A stretch of 64,000 nucleotides of DNA from Rhodoferax sp. TS-BS-61-7 (GTDB lineage Bacteria > Pseudomonadota > Gammaproteobacteria > Burkholderiales > Burkholderiaceae_C), in contig NZ_PTQY01000007.1 in assembly GCF_002943465.1 (NCBI RefSeq), forward strand, positions 62,001-126,000, in the 5' to 3' direction. Shown here piece by piece: positions 8,996 through 18,097 of this stretch. Each line of letters opens with the position of its first letter. Position 1 is the stretch's first letter. The notes below the pieces were generated by a model. The model searched no databases and was not told the origin of the DNA. It saw only the letters and a list, made by a program, of their open reading frames with translations. The position numbers and the translations under genes were made by a program.

Positions 8996-9942
8996 AACAT
9001 CTTGTCAGCACCCTGGCCTTGTCGCTCGCATCGACGTTGTGCGCCGCGCAAACCTTCCCCGTTACCGTGGAGAGCTGCGGGACGCCACTGACCTTCGCCG
9101 CACCGCCCAAGCGGGCGGTGATCCACGACCTGAACATGACCGAAATGGCGCTGGCCCTGCAGCTCAACACGCGTATGGTGGGCGTGACCGGCATTACCGG
9201 CTGGTACAAGACTGGCCCCGAATTCAAGACGGCCTTGGGCAACATTCCCGAACTGGCGCCCAAGAACCCCAATCTGGAAAACATCCTGGCCGCCAACCCC
9301 GATTTCTTCTTTGCCGGCTGGAACTACGGCATGAAGGTGGGCGGCGAAGTGACCCCCACCACGCTGGCCAAGTACGGCATCCAAACGCTGGTGCTGTCCG
9401 AGAGTTGCGTGCATGTGAACAAGCAGCGCCCGGCGGCCAGCATGGACTTGCTCTACACCGACTTCGTCAAGCTCGGCACCATTTTTGGCAAAGAAGCCCA
9501 GGCCAAAACCCAGGTGGCGCAGTGGAAGTCGCGTCTGGCCAAACTCACACCCGCAGCCGGCAGCAAGGACACCCGCGTATTCCTCTACGACTCGGGCGAC
9601 GACAAACCGTTCACGGCCGGCAAGTACGCGATTCCCACCGCCATGATCGACGCTGCCGGCGGCCGCAACATCATGGCCGACATGGAGACCAGCTGGGGCA
9701 CCACCTCGTGGGAAACCGTGGCGGCGCGCAACCCGCAGTTTTTGGTGATGCTGGACTACCAGGATGGCAACGGTGTGAGCCGGCTACTGCAGTTCCTCAA
9801 GAACCATCCGGCCATGAAAGAAACCGACGCGGTGAAGAACGAGCGTTATGTGGCCCTGCGCTATGCCGAGTTGACACCCGGCCCCGCCAATATTGAAGCG
9901 ATCGAGAAGATTGCCAAGTCCATGGCCACCAAAGCCAAGTGA
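8992..9942 (+). CDS. Periplasmic binding protein of the riboswitch-controlled importer
   Basis: A 316-residue class III (FecB/BtuF-fold) solute-binding protein with a clear signal peptide (residues 1-19, ending CAAQ). It overlaps the ATPase stop by 4 bases (ATGA). Features are the APPKRAVIHDLNMTEMALAL segment after the first strand and the two-lobe arrangement joined by a long helix. Two cysteines remain in the mature protein near residues 24 and 143. The riboswitch context supports corrinoid binding (BtuF role). Some family members are annotated for other chelates, so the substrate is an inference. Confidence 0.8.
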   Translation: MKHLVSTLALSLASTLCAAQTFPVTVESCGTPLTFAAPPKRAVIHDLNMTEMALALQLNTRMVGVTGITGWYKTGPEFKTALGNIPELAPKNPNLENILAANPDFFFAGWNYGMKVGGEVTPTTLAKYGIQTLVLSESCVHVNKQRPAASMDLLYTDFVKLGTIFGKEAQAKTQVAQWKSRLAKLTPAAGSKDTRVFLYDSGDDKPFTAGKYAIPTAMIDAAGGRNIMADMETSWGTTSWETVAARNPQFLVMLDYQDGNGVSRLLQFLKNHPAMKETDAVKNERYVALRYAELTPGPANIEAIEKIAKSMATKAK

Positions 9943-10976
9943 TGTCGCAACGGGCCTTTATTGGTAGCCTGGCAGCGGGCTTGCTCCTGCTGCTGGTCTT
10001 CGCTCTGGCCTCCATTGCCAAAGGCAGTACGCCGCTGCCGCTGGCAGAGGTGCTCAGTGCGCTGGCCGGGCCCTGGGCGCCGGCGCTGGGTTTGCCCGAG
10101 GTGGGCACCACCTTGCAGCGCATCGTGCTGGAACTGCGCATTCCGCGCGTGCTGCTAGCGCTGCTGGTGGGCGCGGGCCTGGCGGTGGTGGGCGTGTTAC
10201 TGCAAACCGTCACGCGCAACGATCTGGCGGACCCGTTTTTGTTTGGCTTATCGTCCGGCGCCAGCGCCGGTGCGGTGGCCGTCATCACCGCCACCGGCGA
10301 GTGGCTGGGCATCTGGACCCTGCCCTTGGCGGCACTGGTGGGCGGGCTGGTGTCAGCCGCCACGGTGCTGACGATTGTGAAGAGGAGCGAATCCAGCGGG
10401 CCTGAAAAACTCATTCTTGCCGGCCTGGCCACCTCCTTCCTGTTTGGCGCCATCACCCATTACCTGGTGTTCGCAGGCGACCAGCGGGCCGCCCATTCGG
10501 TGCTGTTTTGGACCCTGGGCGGTCTGGGCCTGGCGCGCTGGGACAACTTGGGCCTGGCCCTGTTTGGCCTGCTGGCCCTGCTGACCTTTGCGGCCAGCCG
10601 GCGGCATGCCTTGGACGCGCTGCTGGCCGGGGATGAAACCGCCCAGAGCCTGGGCATTGCGCCCCAGCGCCTGCGGGCCGAGGTGTTTGGTGTGGCGGCC
10701 CTGGCCACCGCTTGTTTTGTGGCGCTGACCGGGGTGATCGGTTTTGTCGGCCTCATGGTGCCGCACCTGGCGCGCGCGCTGTGCGGTGCACTGCATGGGC
10801 GCCTGCTAGCGCTGTCCGCGCTGGCCGGCGCGGTGCTGATGCTGGGTAGCGACTTGTTGTGCCGCACGCTGCTGCCCCCGCAGGAGCTGCCCATCGGCAT
10901 CGTCACGGCAGCGCTGGGCGGACTATTTGTGGTTTTTCTGGTGCTACGTACAGACGGCAGGTCTGCACCGACATAA
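9942..10976 (+). CDS. FecCD-family ABC permease (BtuC-like)
   Basis: A 344-residue inner-membrane permease with about ten helices. Diagnostic FecCD segments are LRIPRVLLALLVGAGLAVVG near residue 70, DPFLFGLSSGASAGA near 100, and the C-terminal VGLMVPHLARAL. The ATG at 9942 overlaps the preceding TGA (TGATG); a GTG at 9939 would add one residue. It completes a BtuF-BtuC-BtuD importer. No outer-membrane TonB receptor is encoded in the window. Confidence 0.88.
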   Translation: MSQRAFIGSLAAGLLLLLVFALASIAKGSTPLPLAEVLSALAGPWAPALGLPEVGTTLQRIVLELRIPRVLLALLVGAGLAVVGVLLQTVTRNDLADPFLFGLSSGASAGAVAVITATGEWLGIWTLPLAALVGGLVSAATVLTIVKRSESSGPEKLILAGLATSFLFGAITHYLVFAGDQRAAHSVLFWTLGGLGLARWDNLGLALFGLLALLTFAASRRHALDALLAGDETAQSLGIAPQRLRAEVFGVAALATACFVALTGVIGFVGLMVPHLARALCGALHGRLLALSALAGAVLMLGSDLLCRTLLPPQELPIGIVTAALGGLFVVFLVLRTDGRSAPT

Positions 10977-11105
10977 GGAGGGTTGCCAGGCGCTGGTGAA
11001 CTTGTATTCACTCCAGGTTTTGCTATACATCCGGTAGCTGCTCACGCAGCAAGGACGGGCGTTGGAGTCAACAGAGGCACAATAGCGTGCAACTGGAGAA
11101 TGCGC

Positions 11106-11288
11106 ATGAAACGCGATGATGAACCCAAGCTGTGGGTCACCGTACTGAAATTGGTCATCGGGCTGACCATCTTGATTGGTGGGGTCGGCTTGGCCCTGAA
11201 CTACGCGGAACAACACCAAGAAGAAATGCCCAAGCCCGCGCCCAAATCCAACTGGGGCATCTTCAGCGACTCGCCGATCCGCCGCTAA
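11106..11288 (+). CDS. Small single-pass membrane protein, unknown function
   Basis: A 60-residue protein with charged N-terminus, one hydrophobic helix (about residues 10-30) and a soluble proline-rich tail ending SDSPIRR. The start at 11106 is preferred because GGAG (11095-11098) lies 7 bases upstream; ATG 11100 is alternative. It stands alone between the B12 importer and the convergent msrA. I do not recognise a family. The coding call rests on the ribosome binding site and the protein-like composition. Confidence 0.6.
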   Translation: MKRDDEPKLWVTVLKLVIGLTILIGGVGLALNYAEQHQEEMPKPAPKSNWGIFSDSPIRR

Positions 11289-11305
11289 AGCGCCCCGCCT
11301 TCCGC

Positions 11306-11845
11306 CTACTTCTGCAGGCGGGCAAAGGTCTTGCGAAACTTGGCCACCTTGGGCGCAGCCACGGCCATGCAGTAGCCCTGGTGCGGGTTGCGTTCAAAAA
11401 AGTCCTGGTGGTAAGCCTCGGCCGGCCAGTAGTTGTCCACTGGCAGCACTTCGGTGACGATGGGCCGGCTGTAGACACCGCTGGCCGCCATCTCGGCCAT
11501 CACTTCCCGCGCTACGGCCTCCTGTTCCGGGGTGGACACATAGATGCCGCTGCGGTACTGGGTGCCCACGTCATTGCCCTGGCGGTTCAGCGTGGTGGGG
11601 TCGTGGATCACAAAAAAGATCTCCAGCACTTCCCGCGTGGAAATTTGGGCTGGGTCGTAGACCAGCTTCACCACCTCGTTGTGGCCGGTGCTGCCGGTAC
11701 ACACGTCTTCGTAGCTGGGCTGCACCACCTGGCCGTTGCTGTAGCCGGACTCCACGTCCACCACACCCTTGACCTGGACATACACCGCTTCGGTGCACCA
11801 AAAGCATCCGCCGCCCAGGGTGATGGTTTGCAAGGCTGGGGTCAT
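11306..11845 (-). CDS. msrA: Peptide methionine sulfoxide reductase MsrA
   Basis: A 179-residue enzyme that reduces methionine-S-sulfoxide in proteins using thioredoxin. The active-site motif GGGCFWC is present with catalytic Cys at residue 14, followed by the family segment GYSNGQVVQPSYEDVCTG. The start at 11845 has GGAG 7 bases upstream; the open frame runs 27 codons further upstream but lacks a better signal. It is a stand-alone MsrA without an MsrB fusion. The gene is convergent with the small membrane protein and divergent from the TetR gene. Confidence 0.96.
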   Translation of the reverse strand: MTPALQTITLGGGCFWCTEAVYVQVKGVVDVESGYSNGQVVQPSYEDVCTGSTGHNEVVKLVYDPAQISTREVLEIFFVIHDPTTLNRQGNDVGTQYRSGIYVSTPEQEAVAREVMAEMAASGVYSRPIVTEVLPVDNYWPAEAYHQDFFERNPHQGYCMAVAAPKVAKFRKTFARLQK

Positions 11846-11919
11846 GGGGAACTCCGTAGGTAGTGAAAAGTCATTGGTCGCAACAAGCGCCTGCATCTTA
11901 CGCAGGAGACCCGCAACGA

Positions 11920-11970
11920 TTGACACTGTCGCGGCCCACGGCTACATTAATAACCAATCAGTCAGTAATT
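11920..11970 (+). promoter_or_regulatory. Promoter and probable TetR operator of the efflux operon
   Basis: A good sigma-70 promoter is visible: -35 TTGACA (11920-11925), 17-base spacer, -10 TACATT (11943-11948). The predicted transcription start near 11955 falls inside TAACCAATCAGTCAGTAATT (11951-11970), which contains the tandem CAGTCAGT expected of a TetR-type operator. This leaves a leader of only about 17 bases before the ATG at 11972, without a clear Shine-Dalgarno. Autorepression by the downstream TetR protein is inferred from the overlap. Confidence 0.65.
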
Positions 11971-11971
11971 T

Positions 11972-12655
11972 ATGCAGTGCCCCATCGACCTCCTCGCCAG
12001 CAATGTGCGCGCCAAACGCGAGCGCCGCAAAGACGCACGCCCCGGTGAACTGCTGGCAGCGGCGCTGGAGCTATTTGTGGAAAAAGGCTTTGCCGCCACC
12101 CGCGCCGAAGAGGTGGCCAAACGTGCCGGTGTGTCCAAGGGCACCTTGTTCCTGTATTTTTCCAGCAAAGAAGAGCTGTTCAAGGCCGTGGTGCGCGAGA
12201 ACATTTCGGGCCGTTTTGACGAATGGAGCCAGGAGCTGGACGCGTATGAGGGCAGCAGCGCCGAACTGCTGCGCTACTGCATCACTGTCTGGTGGGAGCG
12301 TGTGGGCTCCACCCAAGCCGCGGGTATTTCCAAGCTCATGATGAGCGAGGCTGGCAACTTTCCCGAGCTGGCTGCGTTCTACCAGGCTGAGGTGATTGCC
12401 CCGGGCAACGCACTGATCCAACGGGTGCTGCAACGCGGTATCAACAGCGGCGAGTTCCGTCCCATGGAGCTGAACTACGGTGCCTACCTGGTCATGGCGC
12501 CCATCCTGTTTCTAGCCATTTCCAAGCAGTCACTGGGCTCGTGTATGCCCCCTGGAGTCGTCTTTGACCCCTTGGCCTATATCCAGACCCAGGTGGACAA
12601 CATGCTGATAGGCCTGGCCGTGCGCCCGCCCCCTTCTCCACTGCAAGCGAGCTGA
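11972..12655 (+). CDS. TetR/AcrR-family transcriptional repressor
   Basis: A 227-residue regulator with an N-terminal helix-turn-helix (residues about 28-70). The recognition region RAGVSKGTLFLYFSSKEELF is typical of TetR proteins that control RND pumps. The C-terminal half is the ligand/dimerisation domain, with the TetR_C-like segment VLQRGINSGEFR. It is the first gene of an operon with a membrane-fusion protein and an RND transporter, 7 bases before the next start. It is expected to repress the promoter at 11920-11970 and to be released by a pump substrate. Confidence 0.92.
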   Translation: MQCPIDLLASNVRAKRERRKDARPGELLAAALELFVEKGFAATRAEEVAKRAGVSKGTLFLYFSSKEELFKAVVRENISGRFDEWSQELDAYEGSSAELLRYCITVWWERVGSTQAAGISKLMMSEAGNFPELAAFYQAEVIAPGNALIQRVLQRGINSGEFRPMELNYGAYLVMAPILFLAISKQSLGSCMPPGVVFDPLAYIQTQVDNMLIGLAVRPPPSPLQAS

Positions 12656-12662
12656 ACACCCC

Positions 12663-13805
12663 ATGAAACCCTGGATCAAATGGACAGCAGGTGCGCTGGT
12701 GCTGGCCCTGGTCGCCACGGTGTCCGTGCGTGCCCTGTCGGCACGCAAGACCCAACAAGAGGCCCTGGCCAACCAACAGGCAGCCAGCAAGGTGCAGGTG
12801 GCGATTGCACTGGGCCCCAAGGATGTGGTGCAGGTGCAAAACATGGAGCTTGCACAAGGCCTGGCCATTTCGGGACCGCTCAAAGCGGTCAACTCGGCGT
12901 TTGTGAAAGCCCGGGTGGCCGGTGAGCTGCAAGGCTTGACCGTGCGTGAAGGCGATGTGGTGAAGGCCGGCCAGGTGATTGCGCGTGTGGACTCCACCGA
13001 ATCCCAGGCCCGGGTGCGCCAGGCCCAACAGCAGGCCGAAGCCGCGCGCGCCCAGGTCGACATTGCCAAACGCAGTTTTGAGAACAACCGCTCGTTGGTC
13101 GACCAGGGATTTATCTCCAAAACCGCCCTCGAATCGTCGTCGGCCAACCTGGCCGCGGCCGAAGCCAGCTACCGCGCCGCCCAGGCCGGTGCCGATGTGG
13201 CCACCAAGTCCTTGGACGACACTGTGCTGCGCGCACCTATCAGCGGCCAGGTGGCCCAGCGTCTGGCCCAGCCGGGCGAACGTGTGGCCATTGATGCCCG
13301 GATTGTGGAAATTGTGGACGTGAGCCGCCTGGAGCTGGAAGCCAGCCTCAGCGCCACCGATTCGCTGCAGGTGCGCGTGGGCCAGATGGCCCAACTCAGC
13401 GTAGAGGGCTCGGCCACCACGGTGGCGGCCAAGGTGAGCCGGGTAAACCCCAGTGCCGTGGCGGGCAGCCGCGCCGTGCTGGCCTACTTGGCGCTGGAAC
13501 CCCATGCCTCGCTGCGCCAGGGCCTGTTTGCCCAGGGCCAGCTCAACCTGGGTAGCACCCGCGCACTGGGCCTGCCCTTGTCCGCCGTGCGCACCGACAA
13601 ACCGCAACCGTATGTGCAAACCGTGCAAGCGGGTGTGGTGCAGCACCAGACGGTAGACGTGGTGGCGCGGGGTGAGGCCCAGGGCCAGACCTTCGCCGCT
13701 ATCCAAGGTGTGCCCGAGGGCACCCAGGTGCTCAGCGGTAGCGTGGGGCCGGTACGTGCCGGCACGGCCGTGAAAACTGCCACCGCTGCCCAGGGTGGCA
13801 ACTGA
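12663..13805 (+). CDS. RND efflux periplasmic adaptor (membrane-fusion protein)
   Basis: A 380-residue adaptor with an N-terminal membrane anchor (residues 7-25). It has a lipoyl/biotinyl-like half motif (VREGDVVKAGQVIARVD, about 97-113), a coiled-coil hairpin (about 114-185), the second lipoyl half (LRAPISGQVAQRLAQPGERV) and a beta-barrel domain. It links the inner-membrane RND pump to an outer-membrane TolC channel. Its stop overlaps the RND start (TGATG), showing translational coupling. No outer-membrane gene is in this operon; the TolC-type gene 4 kb downstream is a candidate partner. Confidence 0.92.
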   Translation: MKPWIKWTAGALVLALVATVSVRALSARKTQQEALANQQAASKVQVAIALGPKDVVQVQNMELAQGLAISGPLKAVNSAFVKARVAGELQGLTVREGDVVKAGQVIARVDSTESQARVRQAQQQAEAARAQVDIAKRSFENNRSLVDQGFISKTALESSSANLAAAEASYRAAQAGADVATKSLDDTVLRAPISGQVAQRLAQPGERVAIDARIVEIVDVSRLELEASLSATDSLQVRVGQMAQLSVEGSATTVAAKVSRVNPSAVAGSRAVLAYLALEPHASLRQGLFAQGQLNLGSTRALGLPLSAVRTDKPQPYVQTVQAGVVQHQTVDVVARGEAQGQTFAAIQGVPEGTQVLSGSVGPVRAGTAVKTATAAQGGN

Positions 13806-16800
13806 TGTGGTTCACCCGCGTTAGCCTGCAAAACCCGGTGTTCGCCACCATGGTCATGCTGGCCTTGGTGGTGCTGGGCCTGTTCTCGCTGCAGCGCCTG
13901 CAGGTGGACCAGTTCCCCAACATCGACTTTCCCGTGGTGGTGGTGATTGCCGACTACCCCGGCGCCTCGCCTGAGATTGTGGAGAGTGAAGTCTCAAAAA
14001 AGATCGAAGAAGGCGTCAATTCGATTGCCGGTATCAACGCCCTGACCTCGCGCAGCTACGAAGGCCAGAGTGTGGTGGTGATCGAGTTTGGCCTGCATGT
14101 GGATGGCCGCAAGGCCGCCGAAGACGTGCGCGAAAAGGTGGCCTCTATCAAACCGCTGTTGCGTGCCGAGGTGAAAGAGCCGCGTGTGCTGCGTTTTGAC
14201 CCGGCCGCACGCGCCATCTGGTCGGTGGCAGTACTGCCGGATACGGCAGCAGGCACCAAAGTGCCCAGCGCGGTGGAACTGACCAACTGGGCCGAGCAGA
14301 CCTTCAAGAAACGGCTGGAGAACGTGCGCGGCGTGGGTTCGGTCACCGTGGTGGGCGGCACCAAACGTGAAATCAATGTCTACCTGAACCCGCAGGCGCT
14401 GGAGTCCTTTGGTATCACCCCCGACCAGGTGGTGAGTGCGGTGCGCAATGAAAACCAGGACCTGCCCGTGGGCGCCATCCGCTCTGCCGAGCAGGAGCGT
14501 GTGATTCAGATCGAGGCGCGCATGCAGCGCCCCGAAGACTTTGGCAAGATCATTGTGGCGCGCAAAAACGGTGCGCCTGTACGGGTGGACCAGGTGGCGC
14601 GTGTGGCCGATGGTGCCCAAGAGGTGGAGAGCCTGGCGCTGTACAACGGCCAGCGCACCCTCATGCTCACGGTGCAGAAGTCGCAGGACGAAAACACCAT
14701 TGCCGTGGTGGACGGCCTGATCAAAACCCTGGGCGAGATGCAAAAGCAGTTGCCCCCCGGCGTCAAGTTGGAGTCCATTACCGATGGCTCGCGCCAGATC
14801 CGTGTGTCGGTGGACAACGTGCGGCGCACGCTGATCGAAGGTGCGGTGCTTACGGTGCTCATCGTGTTCCTGTTCCTCAACTCCTGGCGCTCCACGGTCA
14901 TTACCGGGCTCACCCTGCCCATCGCGCTGATCGGCACCTTTTTGTTCATGAACTGGTTTGGCTTCACCATCAACATGATCACGCTGATGGCGCTGAGCCT
15001 GTGTGTGGGCCTGCTGATTGACGATGCGATCGTGGTGCGCGAAAACATCGTGCGCCATGTACAAATGGGCAAAGGTGCCTACCAGGCCTCGCTGGATGGC
15101 ACGCAGGAAATTGGCTTGGCCGTGTTGGCCACCACCCTGTCCATCGTGGCGGTGTTTTTGCCCATTGGTTTTATGGGCGGCATCATCGGCAAGTTTTTCC
15201 ACGAGTTTGGCATCACCATCGTGGCCGCGGTGCTGATCTCCATGTTTGTGAGCTTCACACTCGACCCCATGTTGTCCAGCATCTGGCACGACCCCAGCAT
15301 CGACGACCATGGCAAACACGGCCCACCGGTCACGCTCTACGACAAGACCATTGGCCGCGTGACACGCTGGTTTGACAATGCCACCGAAAGCATGGCCAAC
15401 GCCTACCAGGGCATCCTGCGCTGGTCGCTCAAACACAAGCTGGCTACCGTGGGCCTGGCGCTGGGCATTTTTGTGGCCAGCATCTTCATGGTGCCGCTGT
15501 TGGGGACCGAGTTCGTGCCCAAGTCCGACTTCTCGGAAACCACGCTCAACTTCCACACCCCCGTGGGTTCCTCGCTGGAAGTGACCGAGGCCAAGGCCAA
15601 ACAGGTCGAAGCCGTCATCCGCGAGTTTCCCGAGGTGCGTTACACACTCTCCACCATCAACACCGGCAATGCGCAGGGCAAAATTTACGCCAGCATCTAC
15701 ATCCGTTTGGTGGACCGCAAAGACCGCCAGCTCAGTGTGGACGCCATGTCGGTCAAGCTGCGCGAACGCCTGCGCGAGGTGCCCGGTATCACCGTCACCC
15801 ACGCGGGCCTGATGGACGCCGTGGGTGGGCAGAAACAAATCCTGTTCTCCATCCAGGGTGCGGACACCGGCGAACTGGAACGCCTGACCACCCTGGCGCT
15901 GGAAAAAATCCGCGACATCCCCGGCCTGGTGGACCTGGACTCCAGCGTGAAACCCAACAAACCCACGCTGGACGTGCAGGTGAAACGCGACGTGGCCTCG
16001 GACGTGGGCCTGTCGGTGGCGCAAATTGGCACCGCGCTGCGCACCCTGGTGGCGGGCCAGACGGTAGGCAACTGGCGCGCGCCGGACGACCAAACCTATG
16101 ACGTGAACGTGCGCCTGGCCCCCACCGCACGCAACAGCGCCAGTGACCTGAGCCAATTGCCGTTCACCGTGGGCAGCAATGCCGACGGCAGCCCGCGCAT
16201 CGTGCGCCTGAACCAGGTGGCCGAGGTGGTGGAGTCCACCGGCGCCAACCAGATCAACCGGCGCGACCTGACGCGCGAGGTGTCCATCACCGGCAACGTG
16301 TCGGGCCGCTCGGCGGGTGAGGTGTCGGCCGACATCAAAACCGCCATGGACACCATCGCCATGCCGGCGGGCTACAGCTACAAGTTCAGCGGCTCCACCA
16401 AGGACATGGCGGAGGCCTTTGGTTACGCCATCTCGGCCCTGGTGCTGGCCATTGTGTTCATCTACATGATTCTGGCCAGCCAGTTCAAGAGCTTTTTGCA
16501 GCCGCTGGCGCTGATGACGGCGCTGCCGCTCACGCTGATTGGCGTGGTACTGGCGCTCATGACGTTTGGCTCCACCCTGTCCATGTTTTCCATCATCGGC
16601 GTGGTGATGCTGATGGGCCTGGTGACCAAAAACGCGATTCTGCTGGTGGACTTTGCGATCCGCGCGCGCGAAGACGGTGTCGACAACCACGGCAACCCCG
16701 TGCCCGGCTTGCCACGCTCCGACGCCCTGTTGCTGGCTGCCAAGGTGCGGCTGCGCCCCATTCTGATGACCACACTGGCCATGATTTTTGGCATGGTGCC

Positions 16801-16984
16801 ACTGGCGTTTGCACTGACCGAAGGCTCAGAAATGCGCGCGCCCATGGGCCAGGCCGTGATTGGCGGGGTCATCACCTCTTCGCTGCTAACGCTGGTGGTG
16901 GTGCCCGTGGTGTATTGCTATATGGACGATCTGGCGAACTGGGCCAAGCGGATGTGGAGCAGACCCGCCACCCCCGCCCGCTAA
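13805..16984 (+). CDS. RND multidrug efflux transporter (HAE-1/AcrB-like)
   Basis: A 1059-residue proton-driven pump of full RND length with the duplicated layout of twelve transmembrane helices and two large periplasmic loops. The proton-relay pair is seen in [12 protein letters not shown] (around residues 403-414), and the second half has [16 protein letters not shown]. The N-terminal [19 protein letters not shown] helix is typical. The motifs match multidrug and small-molecule exporters and not heavy-metal CzcA pumps. Substrates are unknown. The TetR gene at the head of the operon indicates inducible expression. Confidence 0.93.
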   Translation: MWFTRVSLQNPVFATMVMLALVVLGLFSLQRLQVDQFPNIDFPVVVVIADYPGASPEIVESEVSKKIEEGVNSIAGINALTSRSYEGQSVVVIEFGLHVDGRKAAEDVREKVASIKPLLRAEVKEPRVLRFDPAARAIWSVAVLPDTAAGTKVPSAVELTNWAEQTFKKRLENVRGVGSVTVVGGTKREINVYLNPQALESFGITPDQVVSAVRNENQDLPVGAIRSAEQERVIQIEARMQRPEDFGKIIVARKNGAPVRVDQVARVADGAQEVESLALYNGQRTLMLTVQKSQDENTIAVVDGLIKTLGEMQKQLPPGVKLESITDGSRQIRVSVDNVRRTLIEGAVLTVLIVFLFLNSWRSTVITGLTLPIALIGTFLFMNWFGFTINMITLMALSLCVGLLIDDAIVVRENIVRHVQMGKGAYQASLDGTQEIGLAVLATTLSIVAVFLPIGFMGGIIGKFFHEFGITIVAAVLISMFVSFTLDPMLSSIWHDPSIDDHGKHGPPVTLYDKTIGRVTRWFDNATESMANAYQGILRWSLKHKLATVGLALGIFVASIFMVPLLGTEFVPKSDFSETTLNFHTPVGSSLEVTEAKAKQVEAVIREFPEVRYTLSTINTGNAQGKIYASIYIRLVDRKDRQLSVDAMSVKLRERLREVPGITVTHAGLMDAVGGQKQILFSIQGADTGELERLTTLALEKIRDIPGLVDLDSSVKPNKPTLDVQVKRDVASDVGLSVAQIGTALRTLVAGQTVGNWRAPDDQTYDVNVRLAPTARNSASDLSQLPFTVGSNADGSPRIVRLNQVAEVVESTGANQINRRDLTREVSITGNVSGRSAGEVSADIKTAMDTIAMPAGYSYKFSGSTKDMAEAFGYAISALVLAIVFIYMILASQFKSFLQPLALMTALPLTLIGVVLALMTFGSTLSMFSIIGVVMLMGLVTKNAILLVDFAIRAREDGVDNHGNPVPGLPRSDALLLAAKVRLRPILMTTLAMIFGMVPLAFALTEGSEMRAPMGQAVIGGVITSSLLTLVVVPVVYCYMDDLANWAKRMWSRPATPAR

Positions 16985-17028
16985 AATTTGGCCCATCAAC
17001 GCTACCTGATTCCCAAGGAGAAACGACT

Positions 17029-17682
17029 ATGAACTTCGCCCAAGCCCGCTTCAACATGATTGAGCAACAGATCCGCCCCTGGAACGTGCTGGACACCGGC
17101 GTGCTGGAGCTGCTGAGCACCGTGCCACGTGAAGAGTTTGTGCCACTGGCGCACAAGGCCCTGGCCTTTGCCGACCTGGAGATTCCCCTGCCCGGTGGCC
17201 AGTGCATGTTGGCCCCGCGCATGGAAGCCCGCCTGCTGCAAGACCTGGCCCTACAACCCCATGAGTCGGTGCTCGAAGTCGGTGCCGGTTCAGGTTTTAT
17301 GGCGGCCCTGCTGTCGCACCGCGCTGCCCAGGTGCTGAGCGTGGAGCTGCTGCCCGAGCTGGTCGAGATGGCCCGCAGCAACCTGCAAAAGGCGGGCATC
17401 CGCAACGTGACCGTGCACCAGGAAGATGGAGCCAAGCTCAGTGCGGCTCTGGGTACGTTTGACGCCATCGTGCTGAGTGGCTCGGTGACCCAGGTACCCC
17501 ACGACCTGCTGCAGCGCCTGAATGTGGGTGGCCGCCTGCTCGCCATCGTGGGCGACGAGCCCCAGATGCGTGCCACCCTGGTCACCCGCACCAGCAGCAC
17601 CGATTTCCGCACCACCCAGCCCTGGGACGCCAACGCCCCGCGCCTGCAACACTTTGCCGAGCCTTCGCGTTTCCAGTTTTAA
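17029..17682 (+). CDS. pcm: Protein-L-isoaspartate O-methyltransferase family protein
   Basis: A 217-residue SAM-dependent methyltransferase of the PCMT family, which repairs isoaspartyl residues. SAM motif I is VLEVGAGSGFMAALL (around residues 83-97), followed by the acidic strand VLSVELLPELVEMA. The start at 17029 has an ideal AAGGAG at 17015-17020; the longer open frame overlaps the RND gene. In many Comamonadaceae this gene precedes a rhodanese and a TolC gene, as here. Proteins of this operon context are often diverged from canonical Pcm, so the substrate is less certain than the fold. Confidence 0.85.
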   Translation: MNFAQARFNMIEQQIRPWNVLDTGVLELLSTVPREEFVPLAHKALAFADLEIPLPGGQCMLAPRMEARLLQDLALQPHESVLEVGAGSGFMAALLSHRAAQVLSVELLPELVEMARSNLQKAGIRNVTVHQEDGAKLSAALGTFDAIVLSGSVTQVPHDLLQRLNVGGRLLAIVGDEPQMRATLVTRTSSTDFRTTQPWDANAPRLQHFAEPSRFQF

Positions 17683-17701
17683 GCCCTCCCCCGTAGACAC
17701 C

Positions 17702-18043
17702 ATGATCGACCAAATCCGCCCCAGCCACCTGGAATCCTGGTTCCAGTCACTTGCCTCCGCTGTCCAGCCCCTGGTGCTGGACGTGCGCGAGCCGCACGAG
17801 TTGGCGCTGGCGCGGGTTGAGGAAGACGGTCTGGAGGTGTTGGCCATTCCCATGGGGACGATTCCCGTGCGCCTGGCCGAGCTGGATGCCACACGCCCGA
17901 TTGCCTGTCTGTGCCACCACGGTGCGCGCAGCATGCAGGTAGCGATGTTTTTGCAAAGCCGCGGCTTCACGCAGATTGCCAATATTGCCGGCGGCATCGA
18001 CGCCTGGTCAATCGAGCGCAACCCCGGCATTGCGCGTTATTGA
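17702..18043 (+). CDS. Rhodanese-like sulfurtransferase (GlpE type)
   Basis: A 113-residue single-domain rhodanese. The CH2A-like LDVREPHEL (26-34) and the active-site loop CHHGARS with Cys71 as the sulfur-carrying residue are present. It is the length of GlpE-type proteins that transfer sulfane sulfur to thiol acceptors. It lies 19 bases after pcm and 54 bases before the tolC-type gene, likely one transcript. The physiological acceptor is unknown. Confidence 0.9.
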   Translation: MIDQIRPSHLESWFQSLASAVQPLVLDVREPHELALARVEEDGLEVLAIPMGTIPVRLAELDATRPIACLCHHGARSMQVAMFLQSRGFTQIANIAGGIDAWSIERNPGIARY

Positions 18044-18097
18044 TTGCTCCGCATCCGTACGGCCCCATTCCTTCCGAGCCCCAGAAAGCCCTCCTCC

